64,000 bases of DNA from Rhodamnia argentea (GCF_020921035.1 NC_063156.1:25778283-25842282); one strand, 5' to 3'; positions 24,101 through 36,150 are shown, counted from the first letter of the stretch. The notes: generated from the sequence alone by a model not told the origin. Numbers and translations: made by a program.

Positions 24101-24321
24101 ATGTCCCATTTCTCATATTGGGAAATAAGATAGACATACCTTATGCTGCCTCGGAGGATGAGCTGCGATATCACCTTGGTCTGACCAACTTCACTACTGG
24201 CAAGGGAAAGGTAAACCTTGCGGACTCTAATGTTCGCCCGCTAGAAGTATTCATGTGCAGCATCGTCCGCAAAATGGGTTATGGAGATGGTTTCAAGTGG
24301 CTTTCTCAATACATCAAGTGA
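21159..24321 (+). CDS. SAR1: Small GTPase SAR1 (COPII coat initiation)
   Basis: Three coding exons (21159-21287, 21568-21699, 24001-24321) join in phase 0 to give 193 aa, the exact usual SAR1 length. SAR1 is loaded with GTP at the ER by SEC12, inserts its N-terminal amphipathic helix into the membrane and recruits SEC23/24 to bud COPII vesicles. Visible parts: the hydrophobic N-terminus [18 protein letters not shown]-loop GLDNAGKTT (27-35), switch II DLGGH (70-74), NKID (129-132), and the plant SAR1 C-terminus ending [15 protein letters not shown]. There is no N-terminal myristoylation glycine, which separates it from ARF. Intron 2 is 2.3 kb, unusually long for this gene. It sits directly downstream of MSH6 in the same orientation. 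Confidence 0.96.
21700..24000 (+). other. Long intron 2 of SAR1
   Basis: This 2.3-kb intron contains a T-tract and short open frames (for example 23373-23675) without recognisable domains. No nested gene can be supported. It may hold old insertion remnants, but I see no clear terminal repeats. Confidence 0.6.
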
Positions 24322-26639
24322 GGAAGTTTGGATGAAGAGCTCTAGTTCTCAAACACCCCCAGTTTGATCACACTATGACATAAATATTTTCATCCCTGTT
24401 ATACTCTTAAGTCAGTTTTTAGTTGGATGTACCTTGTCATGGATATGTCTGGAAGGTGAATTAATGTTGGTTCTCTCTGGCACTTACAGCTGTGCTTGTG
24501 GTTACTTGTTCTGTGATTCTTAGCTTCCCCATAGGTTTGCCATAGATTCCTAGAATTCATATAGTGAAGCCAGAAGATCCGGCATTTATAATGATGTTAT
24601 GTCTCAATGCAGGAATTAACTATACTTTCAGGTAGCTTTTGTTAACTGGAGGAACTGCAATTAGCTTTGGATGAAAGTTGTGGGGTTCCATTTATCTCTA
24701 TTGCCCTTGGGTCTTGCTCTCAATTAACTGGCAAAGCTTTGCTGGTTCACTTAGAATAATTGGTAGGACGTACACTATTACTGATTTTTAAATGTTTGGA
24801 GGCGGATAATGGCATGATGATAGGGAAGATGACATAAATGGAATCTCCGATCTTTAACCTAATGCATAATGTGGTCCTTGAACTTTTAATTTCTTTAATG
24901 TGGTCTCTGAATTTTAGCTCAATATACAATATTGTTTTTCAATTTTTAATTTGTTCAATGTCATTTTGAGCCAAAGTTTAAAAATCATTTGTGTCCTTAT
25001 CCCTTTGAAATCCAATGTATGGTTTCAACACCAAGGATCTCATACATGTTTCGAGTTTTTTCCATACAATCCAGTCGAATGGATTCCATCCATGTTCCGA
25101 GTTCTTTCCATTTGACTGTATTGCATGGCTGTGATTAGTGATTCAGTGGAGCTTCATTTCTAGTTACTTGAATTTGACTTGGCCATGGGCTACAGACAAG
25201 TCATATATGAGGTACTAAATCTGACCCAAATCCCTTCTGGAACAGCAATCGACGGACCCACCTTGACTCTACGCCGCGTCTCCTTCACAAACCTAAATTG
25301 CAGTTGGAATAGTGATGACGTGGTCTACGGACGGTATGAAAAATGACTGAATGGATCATATTTAAGCGGTTAATGCGTGGGAGAGTTCGGTTATGGATGA
25401 ATGACGATGACCGTGTGGAGTTCATTTTGTGCAATCACAAGATCTGAGTATAGTTCGGAGTGTCGCATTTGGAGAATTCCGATCGAGTTGACCTTAGTTC
25501 AACCCGGCATGAAAGCTATTGAGAATGAGCTTAAGAGGCCCTTATGCAGGCCTGATCTTCGCTGACCTGCTTATTGTTGGAATTGCTCAGCATCTTCCAA
25601 CTTTGAGAACTGCACAAATCCTGTTTAAGTGTATCCTCCATGCGTATTTAGAGGGAGCCACGGTCGTCATTGTTAGTATTGATGGATGACCATCATTCCG
25701 TCGCTGTCCTATAACTAACTGCTGCCGTGCTCCCATTGTTACGCGAAGCAACGAGGGTTTAAATTATTAAACGTCTTGTCCGAATGACGATTTGGGGCAT
25801 CATTCAACCGCGGCAAGGTAGACGGTTAGCTTGTCCATTTAATGAATTTCTTTCTTTGGAGTGCAAATGGATGTTTTGAGAACTAAGGTGATTGGCATGT
25901 GAATTTCGAAGGTCTTGTTCGTTGGGGTGTGTGATTCATACTCGCCATCGATAAAAGAAGCACGAATCCTATCGACGAGAGTCTATGAAGGCAGCGCTCT
26001 CGAGATATAATTGATAATTTAGGTTTGAGTTTATGAATAACTACTGTTATATAATAATGAAATTCTCTACTAAATGTAACCTAGTTTAAAAGTAAACCGT
26101 CGACGAAGGTCTATCTTTACTCTCTATTTTGTGGTATCTATGACTCTTATCCTAACTATCTCCACGTTCTTCTTGCCCATAATATATTTAATTAATAAAC
26201 TCCGATTTGTCCCCTACCTAGTTCAGACATCAAAATCAGTTTAACGTACCAAATTACTGATCCGAACAGGAACACAGGGACTCGCTGTCATCGATGTTCG
26301 ATCCAAAGTCGTGCTGCTCTCATGTCTTATTAGTGGGGAATTCTCGAATTGATGTTTGAATTCTCAACGAACAAGTCCCTCAAAAACCGCATTGAAAAAG
26401 ACAAAAGTCCAAAGGGAGCGTGCTCAACTCAACCAATCGAACCCTAATTTTGTCATCATCATTAAGTTAATTAACAAAATTCCCACAAAATTTTTTTTTT
26501 TTTGTTGCTTCACATGATTGAAGCTGTTCAACCAACAACCACCTCCTGTACACATATATATGTTCCGTATAATTCATCTGTTGTAACATTAAACTGACAA
26601 ATCTAATCTTTCCTGTTCTTTTTCTTCTTTCCATCTCGC
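24322..26639. other. Intergenic region between SAR1 and the PADRE gene
   Basis: This holds the SAR1 3' UTR and repeat fragments, then the upstream region of the PADRE gene. At 24825-24990 there is half of a degenerate element (phrases such as gtggtccttgaacttttaattt) that matches the fold-back repeats elsewhere in the window. An LTR-like repeat copy lies at 25918-26110. No CDS is seen. Confidence 0.5.
25918..26110. repeat. Diverged dispersed repeat, copy A (LTR-like)
   Basis: It begins gttcgttggggtgtgtgatt, and continues with cgataaaagaagcacgaa and tttatgaataacta. The stretch at 30102-30275 contains the same series of phrases in the same order and orientation, with substitutions. Two diverged copies suggest an old dispersed element, perhaps a solo LTR. 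Borders are approximate. Confidence 0.4.
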
Positions 26640-27338
26640 ATGGGCAACTTTGCATCAATCCACCATCAACAACCTAGGCCCGCCTCAATAGTCCTCCTAT
26701 ACGATGGCTCAACCCGAGAGTTCGAGCACCCGCCGACGGTGGCTGAGCTAATGCTGGACCACCCGCGGCACGTGGTGGCGGAGTTCCGCTCCGCCGTCGA
26801 GGGGTCCCGCCGGCCGACCGCACTGCCGGCCGACCAGACTCTCGAGGCCAAGAAACTCTACGTCATGCTCCCCATGACGAACAAGCTACAGGGACACGGC
26901 CACCGTGGCAACAAGCTGCCGCCGCTGTCGGCCGAGGAATCACGCCACTTCCTCTCAATGGCGAACTCAGCCCTCCGGTCGCGTCCTTTTAACTCGAAGC
27001 CGAAGGGGGCGTTCATGCCGGTGCTATCGAGGGTGTGCGCCGACACTGACGATCACACGGGCGGAGGGAGGAGATCATCGTCCTTGAGCGGAGCTGTCTC
27101 GTTGAAGGAGGAGGAGGAGGAGGCGGCGGCAGCGGCAGCACATGCTGGGGGGACGCACGTGCGGGAGCTTAGGGAGATGATGTCGGAGAACAGCAATGAC
27201 ATGAGGATGGTGATGATGAGCAGGCAGGTCTCAGGGAAGGCTTGGAGACCAAGCTTGGAGGCTATCATGGAGAAGAAAGTGGAGGTGAAGCCCCCCACTA
27301 CCTGTTTCAACATGGGAAATGATTCAAAAAGCAATTAG
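26640..27338 (+). CDS. PADRE/DUF4228 domain protein
   Basis: This is an intronless gene of 232 codons plus stop. The N-terminus MGNFASIH fits N-myristoylation (Gly2). It is followed by the PADRE (DUF4228) core: an IVLLYDG..REFEHPPTVAELMLDHP strand-helix, then LEAKKLYVMLPM. The middle is disordered and acidic, with Glu and Ala runs at about residues 155-167. The C-terminus has the WRPSLEAIME motif common in this family. PADRE proteins are plant-specific and often induced by pathogen or abiotic stress; their molecular role is unknown. By position it could correspond to Arabidopsis At4g02090, but I am not sure of that match. Confidence 0.85.
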   Translation: MGNFASIHHQQPRPASIVLLYDGSTREFEHPPTVAELMLDHPRHVVAEFRSAVEGSRRPTALPADQTLEAKKLYVMLPMTNKLQGHGHRGNKLPPLSAEESRHFLSMANSALRSRPFNSKPKGAFMPVLSRVCADTDDHTGGGRRSSSLSGAVSLKEEEEEAAAAAAHAGGTHVRELREMMSENSNDMRMVMMSRQVSGKAWRPSLEAIMEKKVEVKPPTTCFNMGNDSKSN

Positions 27339-30100
27339 TTGTGTAATTATGCCGCAATAGATACATCATTATCGACAGATGATAGACAAATCATGTTTCC
27401 ATTTTTTGTAGTTTGATCGCCTTATTATGCCCACATGTTTTATCTTTTCCCCGCCAACATCGGAGCGTCTCCGAAGCATTTTTCGAGCACGCGACGACGA
27501 ACGGTCGGCATCGGCGCGTGTGATCGGTAATTACAAAGAGCACGCAAGTCGTCCTAAGAGAGAATGCTCGAGTCCCGGTGATCTTTGAACTAAGATATTA
27601 AGAGAGTAAATAAGTTGTTTCTTGATTACGATTGGCTTCATCTGCTGAGATTAGTATAAGCAATGATTTCTCGAGTCATGAAGATGGATCAATGATACTG
27701 AATACAAAGATTAATGTTGCCTGCTTTTTTGTCGTCTTCCCACTGTAGTTGGTCTAAAGTTAAGTAAAGAACATGTTTAGAAATTCATAGTTGTTGGAGT
27801 TGATAGAAAATGAGAAACCGGGGTTCGTTATCTTGAACTTCTCCAATTTGCCAATTCGGTCTTCAACCTTTCCACGATATTCCAACGTGGACCTTCCAGT
27901 CAATTTTCACCGGAAATCGTTGACGTCGCGGTGTGCCACGTAGGGCGGCCGGTGATAACTGGAACTCCTACGTCAGATATTTCCAACAAAAATTGACCGG
28001 AAAGAATACATTGAGACTTTAAGCAAACGTTAAGGACTGATTTGGCATCCGTGCAATAGGTTTGAAATCGTTTGAGTAATTTTCTCGTGGTATGAGTATA
28101 GCTTTAACCTTGCCACGAATTTATGTCACGCCCATGAAGATGCTCTAGCCTTTAATACTATATTTATCAATGTTGCTTCGGAATCTATAAGCCTCTAGCT
28201 ACCTCCGCCGTAAATGAATCTCTAGATCATGTGAGTTTTTCCCTACGAGTCACAAATATGTATTGATGTTTCGTTAATAATTTTTCAAGAGGACTATGAA
28301 TTTCAACCGGTTAGTGATTACTAACTCCTTGACTTCTTTACTATCTTCCCAAAATAAGCAAAAAAAAAAAATTACCAACCAATGTAGCAAAGTGATCACG
28401 TGAACATATCTCTAGTGTAAAAGTAAATTTTAATATATCTGTGGACACAAACTTACACATAATTAGAATAATTTTACACATTATTAGCTGTGGTAATTAA
28501 TAGCTAGGACTACAGATTTCAATCCGTTTTTTTTTTTGGCCGAAGGCACGGTATAATTGCCCTGCACTTGAGCAAGTTGAACACGAGCAAATAAACTCAA
28601 TTAAGCGTCACTAGAGATCGGAATTCCGAGTCAAATTCATGCCTTAAACGGCACGATTTACTTAAGATTGTAAGCTCCATTAAGATACATCAAGCACTAA
28701 ATTAGTTTCTAAAGTTCGTCCTAAGTACCGACTTTCAAGTTGAAACCATACCCGCTAGGCCCATATCGAATTGGCATTCGTGCCTCATTAGCCTAATAAG
28801 GGAAGAGTGATGGGCTATAAAATAAATGGATCAAACTATCAAACCATCCACGATGAGCTCTTTTGTCTTATTTTATTTACAAAATGACGGGACAAACTAC
28901 AAATCGACGCTTTAATACATGTAGCTCATCGAATAGTTATTTAAATTTGGCGCTTCATATTACAAGTTTTTTTTTTTTTTTTTTGTCTACGACATTGATT
29001 TGGACATATATATTCTCTTTTATCAAAACAAACTCCTGTTTTGCATATGGCCAAGAAAAATTGCCAAAAAATCATAAACATTTTGTATTTGTACAAATTC
29101 AATCATTCCGGCCAATTTTAGCCGAAAATCTTTAACATTATTTTTTTGTAATTTTTTCAATTTAGTTTTTTACGAGACGAAAATTAATTTGTGTAAATAT
29201 GTCGTGGAATATCAATTTGAAATTTTTAGCGATATTTTTTTTCTCTTTTTACTCGAGTACGTACGGCTCCAATGATAAATTGTCCAAAATAAAAATAAAA
29301 ATAAAAATCCAAACGATGAATTGTCAAGCTCAACAGCAAAGAAAACTCAAGGATTGCGTTGGATTTTGCACGGCGAAAGTCAACATCGCATTAGATATAT
29401 TCACGTGATGATATGATAAGCTTTTTCGCAATTATGCGAATCACATTCTTCAACCATCAACCGGGCCAGCACTTTCCTACGCCTCTTGATAGGTTTCATG
29501 AGTGGGAATGATCAGCAGCAATCATCTTTCTTTTAATCATGACCGTCCATAATCGTCCTCAGAGTTGACTTTTTATGAATTTGCTATATTTTGTCTCGTC
29601 ACGGAATTTCATTGCAAGAAGAAAGAAAGGCTAAGGTAAAAAGAAAGAAAAAGGCTTTTGGTGGTGGTGGAATTATTTCACAATTATTTTTTTTTTAATT
29701 TGGTCGAAACTTCGGAAAAAAAAAAAGGGAATAGCTTAGCAGCATCTAGAGAAATAGCGATATTGGCTTTTTCGAGGGCATTCACCGCCTCCTTTGAAAA
29801 AATTTAAATTATATATAGTTCCATAACGAGTTTCTTTTATATATTTTCCAGAGCAAAATCTTATGTGGAGCTTAATTTGTAATGTGCGGGGTGATTCTTT
29901 TTCTCTCTTTACAAAGCACTTTATTTTAACAATATGATTACATTTCTAGTGTTGTCGTATCTTCTTATTCGTGTAACTCTCACTAAATCATAAGAAAGAT
30001 AATCACCTGGCTAGAAAGGGAAAAAGGAAGGCGAAAAGAATGAAAGATGATTAGAGTTAATTGAAATCACGTTATATTTCTCCCTTGTTATTACCCTCTA
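27339..30100. other. Gene-poor AT-rich region, left part
   Basis: No credible CDS is seen. Around 27835-28060 there is a stretch (caattcggtcttcaacc, cgttgacgtcgcggtg, cctacgtcagat) that resembles the interior of the fold-back element at 49.0-49.6 kb, so it is probably a decayed relative. The rest is AT-rich with long T runs. Confidence 0.5.
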
Positions 30101-30101
30101 A

Positions 30102-30275
30102 TTGTTGGGATGTGGTTCATACTCTCATGCGATAAGAAAGCACCAAAGTTTTTACGATTTAAGTTCATATTTTTTCATTGATAGTTTGAACTTAAGCTCA
30201 TGAATAACTATACTATATATAGTGGAATCATCTGCCGGCCGTAGTCATAGTTTAAGTGTGAATAAGGATAAAAAA
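30102..30275. repeat. Diverged dispersed repeat, copy B (LTR-like)
   Basis: It begins ttgttgggatgtggttcata, then gcgataagaaagcaccaa, later agctcatgaataactata and gtggaatcatct. These correspond in order to copy A at 25918-26110. There is no coding capacity. Extent and class are uncertain. Confidence 0.4.
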
Positions 30276-33200
30276 TCGTGTCTCGATTTTTCCTTCTTAC
30301 TTTAGGTTTTACATTCAATTTAATTGTGTGCCGAATCTTAACACCAATAACATTCACCAATAGAAATTGTATGATATATTTTTTTTTTTTGTCAAAGAAA
30401 TTCTACTATGTTAGACAACATAAATTTCAAGAGAAAACATGTTATTGTTGGAATATGTCCCATTGCTAGACAATAATATTGACTTAATCTTTATCTCTCT
30501 ATCCAATTGGCTTAAGCTTTTGAATTTGGACTTTCTAACATGATATTAGAACAAAGATCTCCCCCTTTCACGTGCATGTCCACCCTTATTTACATGTTTT
30601 TTATATCCATGTGGTCTTCCTCCATTTATTAATTTAAGATTTTGGTTGGACATTCGAATAGTCATGTTGTGATAATAAATGCATCGAACAGATAACTTGA
30701 AAAGGAAAAATAAGGAAACGAAGTAATACCGAAAGTGTGTAGGGGTTCGATATCAAATCACACGATCTATCCCGTGATAGAATCTCATTTTTTTTCCCCA
30801 AAAATATGAACAATTTAAAAGTCAAGTCAGCACAAATGTAGTATACTTCTATTCCATTAGACTGATGGTTGCATCAACGACAACGTTTGCCTACGTCAAA
30901 TCCAACCTTCAATTCATAACCAGCTCAAACAAGCTGGATCCCTCTGGGGGACCAATTGGGAGCCATAAAGCCTAGTGCTATCTAGCTCTCAAACCGGATC
31001 AGCAACCCACGTGCCTCGGCATGCATGGCACGTGCGCATACCAGCTCCTCTGTCCTCCTGAGCGTTGCAGAGGCTTTCTCGGGAGAACTCCAATGGGGGA
31101 TAAGATAAAGCACCAGATGGTTGGCCTGTAACCTTGGAATTCCACAAGATGAAAATGTCGTTTTATGTCATTCTTTATTACAAGTTGAACTTTGAAGATT
31201 CAATATGGAATCTTTGGGATTTCACAGCCCAAACTGCTCCCCTTGAAGTAAACATCACTTGGTTTTTAATAGAATATTTCAAATCCCAAGCTGAGCATCA
31301 TCTCTAATTGTGCCAAGTTTAGTAATGCAATTATGCAATGCTGATGATGATAATTCCAATTTTTTTTTTTAAATTTTATCTCATTTGGTGCTATGAGCCT
31401 ATCAGCCACCCTGGCAAATTTGAGTGCAAATTCATAAGGGCTATAATTTGTAAAAATTAAAAAATAGAATTTGGGGTAATGCAGGCAAAACCTTGTATAA
31501 GATTCTGGTTTTCATTTTATCATTAAATTCATGGGGTAGGGATGTGGTCAAGAAGTTTGTGAGCATTGCTGTATATTCTCTTGCGTAGGTTATGGCCTTC
31601 AGTCACTTTCTAAGGCATAGGCATGTTAATATTAGATGATTTGAACCCTCATAACAGCTTAAATGTAGGACTAGAATGAAGGATGTCTCCTACCAACTAA
31701 GCCAGATTCATTATGCTAATCCAAGTGACCAGCTCATAAATGAGGATAAAGTCAGCGGTAACCATTATTTGATTTCCTACTCTCTCTCTCTCTCTTTTTA
31801 TTTTTTTGTGACTCCTGAATGTGTAGTTAATCCAACACAATTAATCTTGCTTTATCTTGAGAAACAAAATTGTAGGCATAAACGTACGGCTAACTATCAG
31901 CAAGTGGTACCCAAGTCGGAAAAGCTCTTGAAATACACGGAAAGTGTCAAAAATCCCAACCCATTATACTTCATTTTCTTTTCGATACGAGTTGAGAAAT
32001 TCATCTTCGATTCATTGATGATGAGCAGCCTCACAATATAGTTTTTACCTTTTATCACAAGCCCCTACCATTATCTTGCGCGCTCCTTCGAAAAAGGCGC
32101 GTAATGCATTCGCAAACCGGAAACCGATTTAGCATATAGTAAGAGATCGAGATCGTAATAACACTTCTCATCTTTGGAAGAAATGACGAGCGAAAGTGTT
32201 CTGATGACCCCTCAAGCCGAAAACCTTGTTCTACCCGAGAAAAAAATCTAATTTGATGCTCCAAAAGTCATCAAAGTGGCCTGCCCAAATGTACAATTGT
32301 ACAATTATTTTTGACAATCATGGCATGGGAACAAAATAGGAGTTGAGCCAACTAGAAGAATAGCATCAATCATAGGTTTCGTATCGACTCTTGTCTACCA
32401 ATGAGAGGGTCTGTATTATTCGCCCTTTTGGATAAGTGGGAGATGATGATGGAGGTGGTGATGAGCCTGTGGGAAAAACAGAAAATGGTCCATTCCTACA
32501 TCCCAGGAGGCTCAGACATTGCATGTGTCTTTGTGCAGTCCAGAGATTCCTACAAATTATTGTAAATTGTCCATCTTCTTTCCTGAAAATTAAAAAAAAA
32601 AAAATTTTCAAAGTGACCCAATTGAATTGGTGTCTTCATGATATCAAATCCTTATCCTTTGGCCCTCTGTTATCACCATCAACAACAACAAAAAGAAGTG
32701 AGATTCGCGTTGGCTCAGCGAAGCGAAACGAACCACGCATCAATGTACATTCGAGCGAGTCCAATTTCCAGCCGCCGTGTCTCGGAACGACATGGATGAG
32801 CGCGAAACTCGGTATTATTCACGATCTTGTCGTATTGAATGTACATCATAGGTTATTATCTTTTGGAACTACAGTTCAAAAGCTAAGAGGCACATGACTG
32901 CAAAATGCTATCCACATAAGAATCTCTCACAGCTCAACTTTAGTTTTTCGTTAACTTTCTTTTTTCCCCTTTTCCCATGCAAAAAGGTGAAGAGTTAAAG
33001 CAGGAAAGAATAATTTCAGCAGGAACGAAACCTCATATGTGGTGAGGATGGAGATCAAAGCGAATAAAGTTTCCATCTCCCACATGAATACAGGAATCTG
33101 CAACAGTGCTTTTGAGAGAGAAAGAAACGGAGCTGTGTTGTAAGAGGTTGTTCCTAAGAGGCCATGGCAAGAACAAAGTGGACCCTCTGAACTTGTGTGC

Positions 33201-34060
33201 TGCATGATGATCGAGAACGAGAGCCCTCATCATCAAAAGGGAAGAACAAAGTAAGGGGCCCCCCACCATTTCTACAACCTTCGTTCCCTTAGCTGTGTGC
33301 AAGTGCTGAAACACATGTGTTGCAGAGTCTTTGCTTGTAAAGCGGGCCACCGTTATTCGGGGAAACTCACATGTTCGAGCCTACAAGCGATTGAAACTCT
33401 CAGCATCAACGGTCGTGATAGGCTCGGTCTCGGTAGACTACCGGGTTTAAAGAGAATCAAAATTGGTCCGGAGCCCTCCCGAAACCTAATGCAAAACCAG
33501 ATAGCGTCGTGTTGTATTGGAAGGTGCATAATGCAAGGATCGATGATGCAAGTGCTAAAACTGCAAATGCAGCATACTTTCCTTGTTCATCCCGAGCCAA
33601 GGGTCCCGGGTGGCGACCTTCGGACGTACAGACCGCCCTCCTTCCCCCTCGCTCCCCGGCGTGGGCCCGACCACGAGAGAATGCCACGTCGGCGAGCGAA
33701 GCGTAGGCTGTCCCCCCACAAAGGATGGCAAGGCAAGGAAAACCCCCCTTGTCCTTTACGAAAGGCAGCCCGGTCCCGTCCCGTCCCGTCACCATTAGCC
33801 TTGTGGGGCCCGCGAAAGAGAGGTTTCGTGAAAGGCTTTACGACGACGCTTTTGTGTAGCGAGGGCCAAAGCCGATTCATGTGCGCTTTCATTTAATGGA
33901 TGGTTGAGTTTGGGGCGGGCTCGAAAACCGAAACCCCCAAAGGTGGGGTGGCGAAGATAACGAAGCCGCGAGCTCTTTCTTCTGGGGGATTTTTTCTTTT
34001 TTTTCTAATGACGCCGTAACGTGAGCGACACCTTCCCCCTTAATGACCATGTCTCCCCGC
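30276..34060. other. Gene-poor region, middle part
   Basis: I cannot support any gene here. Points of note are an orphan G-box pair with a double I-box (31008-31108) and a GC-rich patch (about 33580-33890) with open frames on both strands but no recognisable protein. Low-complexity T and TC runs are common. Confidence 0.5.
31008..31108 (+). promoter_or_regulatory. Orphan G-box inverted repeat and I-box pair
   Basis: CACGTGCC (31008-31015) and GGCACGTG (31027-31034) form an inverted repeat, so each arm contains a G-box. A double I-box GATAAGATAA follows at 31099-31108. No CDS follows within 4 kb, so this is either a relic promoter, the promoter of a non-coding RNA, or chance. Confidence 0.3.
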
Positions 34061-34061
34061 C

Positions 34062-34505
34062 GTCGGGAGAAAATTTCAAATGAAGATATGAAAATCTCTC
34101 AATTTTTTTTTAATAAAGATCCGAAGTACTTTAATTATTTTAAAGAATGATATAATCAAAGATATTTCCGTCATTTATCTTTTTTTTTCATTTTTTTTTC
34201 TCTATCCCTTCTTATCGGTGACCGATCTCAAGCGATGTTCCGGCCTTGCCTTGCCTAGGCGAGGCTACCCTCGAGGCCAATGAGGGCCTCACCTAGGCGA
34301 ACATAGGGTAGCCCTCACTTCACATCGTCCGTGGCCGGCCATCATATGAGACCGGCCACCAACAAGAAGGAAGGGACAAAAAGAAAAAGTAAATAAATAA
34401 AAATTACAAAAACGTCCTTGGTCAGTCGTTTTTTGAAACAATTAGGGCATTTCATGGCCTTATTTGAAATAAAGTCTACTTCAAGTCCTTATTTAGAATT
34501 TTCCC
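34062..34505. repeat. Probable MITE-like element with imperfect terminal inverted repeats
   Basis: The left end gggagaaaatttcaaatgaa and the reverse complement of the right end gagggaaaattctaaataag are similar over about 25-28 bp. The interior has a GC-rich hairpin-like patch around 34205-34360 (cctaggcgaggc...cctcacctaggcg). There is no coding capacity. A target duplication is not clear. Confidence 0.45.
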
Positions 34506-35004
34506 TCACGTTGGTATACGGTGATTCGTTGATGTGGTTTTCCGATTCACGAAGACATGCTTATTGTTTTTGAGAGTGGGTTTTCACTTGCCATGTGGCT
34601 AGTCGGGGGTCAGCCGTGGGATTTCGGACGAGCCCTGGATTGTTTGAACTTTGAATCGTCCTTCGTGGTGCCCCTGTACTAGTGAAATGCGGTTGTGAAG
34701 ATGGCTGGTGTTCAGTTACAACAAAACACGAGGGTATGTTTGATTAAACCGCCACTTTGTTTAGCTTGATGTTGAGAAAAATACGATAAAAGAATTTGGA
34801 GATACGATGTTCCGAATACGTTATCGCTCTCTATGATCTCTTTTTATCTCTTTATGGCGGCCGTTGACCCGTAATTGCAGCCATCCCCACAACGGCAATA
34901 AGGTCAACTACGTAAATGTCACCTTTGGATTTTGGGTTATACTAAAATATTCCATATGAACGTGAGAGTGGGCACATGTATACTTGTTTACATGCATTAA
35001 CGTC

Positions 35005-35375
35005 GTATTGTAATGATCTTTAAACTTTGACTTAATATATAATGTGATCCTTAAACTTTTAATTTGACCATTATAAATTTTTGCCCGACATGTAATAAGG
35101 TCCGTAAAATTTGATTTAACCAATATGGTCCATAAATTTTTAAAACAAATTCAATTTAATCCATAAATCGTATGTAGTTTTTCCATTAATTCAAGTTTAT
35201 GGATAACGTTAGATATTTTCTTATAGCTCATGGACTAAATTAAACATATTTTAAAAATTTAGGGATCACATTAGTAAATTGAGCTAAAATTCAAAAAGTA
35301 TATTAGCCAAATTAAAAATTTAAAGATCACGTTATATATTGAATTAAAATTTAAAGATTGTTTATGTTATTTAAA
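35005..35375. repeat. Fold-back element with terminal inverted repeats of about 60 bp
   Basis: The left end (gatctttaaactttgactta, then tataatgtgatccttaaact) is repeated in reverse orientation at the right end (35318-35360), with about 80% identity by eye. There is no coding capacity. It is a non-autonomous DNA-transposon-like repeat. Its phrases recur at 24.8 and 50.6 kb. Confidence 0.55.
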
Positions 35376-35616
35376 AAAAAAGGTTTGATTTGCAATTACA
35401 AGCGACAACAACTACCCCCGACTTTTTGACTTTTTTGGCGAAATTTCGCGGCCTACGGACTGTGTCTCGTGGGTCGAACTTTTTCAGGCCCCCGCCCGCG
35501 AGAGAACCCGTGACGCGCCACCGGTCGCGTCACGTCCGGGCAATAATACCACCCCTCACCTCACCGGCTATTCCCGGTCACCCCCTCCCCAAACCACGTT
35601 TTACCATCGAGCCACG

Positions 35617-35622
35617 TATAAA
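35617..35622 (+). promoter_or_regulatory. TATA box of the TPR gene
   Basis: TATAAA in the context cacgtataaaccgg. It predicts a transcript start near 35650, followed by a GA/CT-rich leader with several uORFs. Confidence 0.5.
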
Positions 35623-35667
35623 CCGGCACACCCCAGCGTGTTTTCTAGAGAGAGAGAGAGAGAATCT

Positions 35668-35758
35668 ATGGTGTCTTGCCAGCTATGAAGTTGCAGGATC
35701 GCTCAAAAAGATGACTCTCTCTCTCTCTCTCTCTCTCTTGTCTGACCTGAGGCTCTGA
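35668..35758 (+). promoter_or_regulatory. Three short uORFs linked by ATGA overlaps in the TPR leader
   Basis: Three upstream ORFs run in series: uORF1 35668-35688 (6 codons), uORF2 35685-35714 (9 codons) and uORF3 35711-35758 (15 codons, through a CT microsatellite). Each stop overlaps the next start as ATGA. If the transcript starts near 35650, ribosomes meet all three before the main ATG, which should lower translation or make it depend on reinitiation. The coordinates are direct. The effect is inferred. Confidence 0.55.
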
Positions 35759-35821
35759 GATCAAAGCTGGCACTTTCTCTCTCCTCCCCTCTCTCCACAT
35801 TGCCATTTCACTCCCTCATTG

Positions 35822-35926
35822 ATGTTCGAAACCTGCTCGTTTGTTAGTCCTCTGCTCCTTATAACAGCAATGGAGACGAAGTGCTCGTGCTCGTGCTCGT
35901 GCTCGTGCTTGTGCATGGGTTCTTGA
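35822..35926 (+). promoter_or_regulatory. uORF4 in the TPR leader, containing a hexanucleotide repeat
   Basis: An ATG-started upstream ORF of 34 codons plus TGA. It contains a tandem TGCTCG repeat (about 35882-35910), which it reads as alternating Cys-Ser. It ends 42 nt before the first in-frame main ATG. Whether it is translated is unknown. The hexamer array could vary in length between alleles. Confidence 0.45.
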
Positions 35927-35968
35927 GAGAGTGCGTCGATCGGCGAGGTGGAGTCGGCATTCCTCCCC

Positions 35969-36110
35969 ATGGTCGATCGCTCCGCCCACACCTCGTGCAG
36001 AGGCGGAGCTAGTAGAGCGACGCTCATGGCCGCTTCTCCTTGCTTGGGCGGCGGCGGCGAGAAGAAGCACTGGTGGCTCACCAACCGGAAGGTAATCAGA
36101 CGATCGATCC

Positions 36111-36150
<40 letters not shown>

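Noticed and set aside
33130-33340. Possible microRNA precursor
   Set aside because: I found no mature miRNA sequence I recognise and could not trace a clean hairpin by eye. Small-RNA mapping would decide.
33297-33896. 199-codon plus-strand frame in the gene-poor region
   Set aside because: No recognisable domain, odd composition, and similarly long frames on the opposite strand, so it is likely a by-product of high GC.
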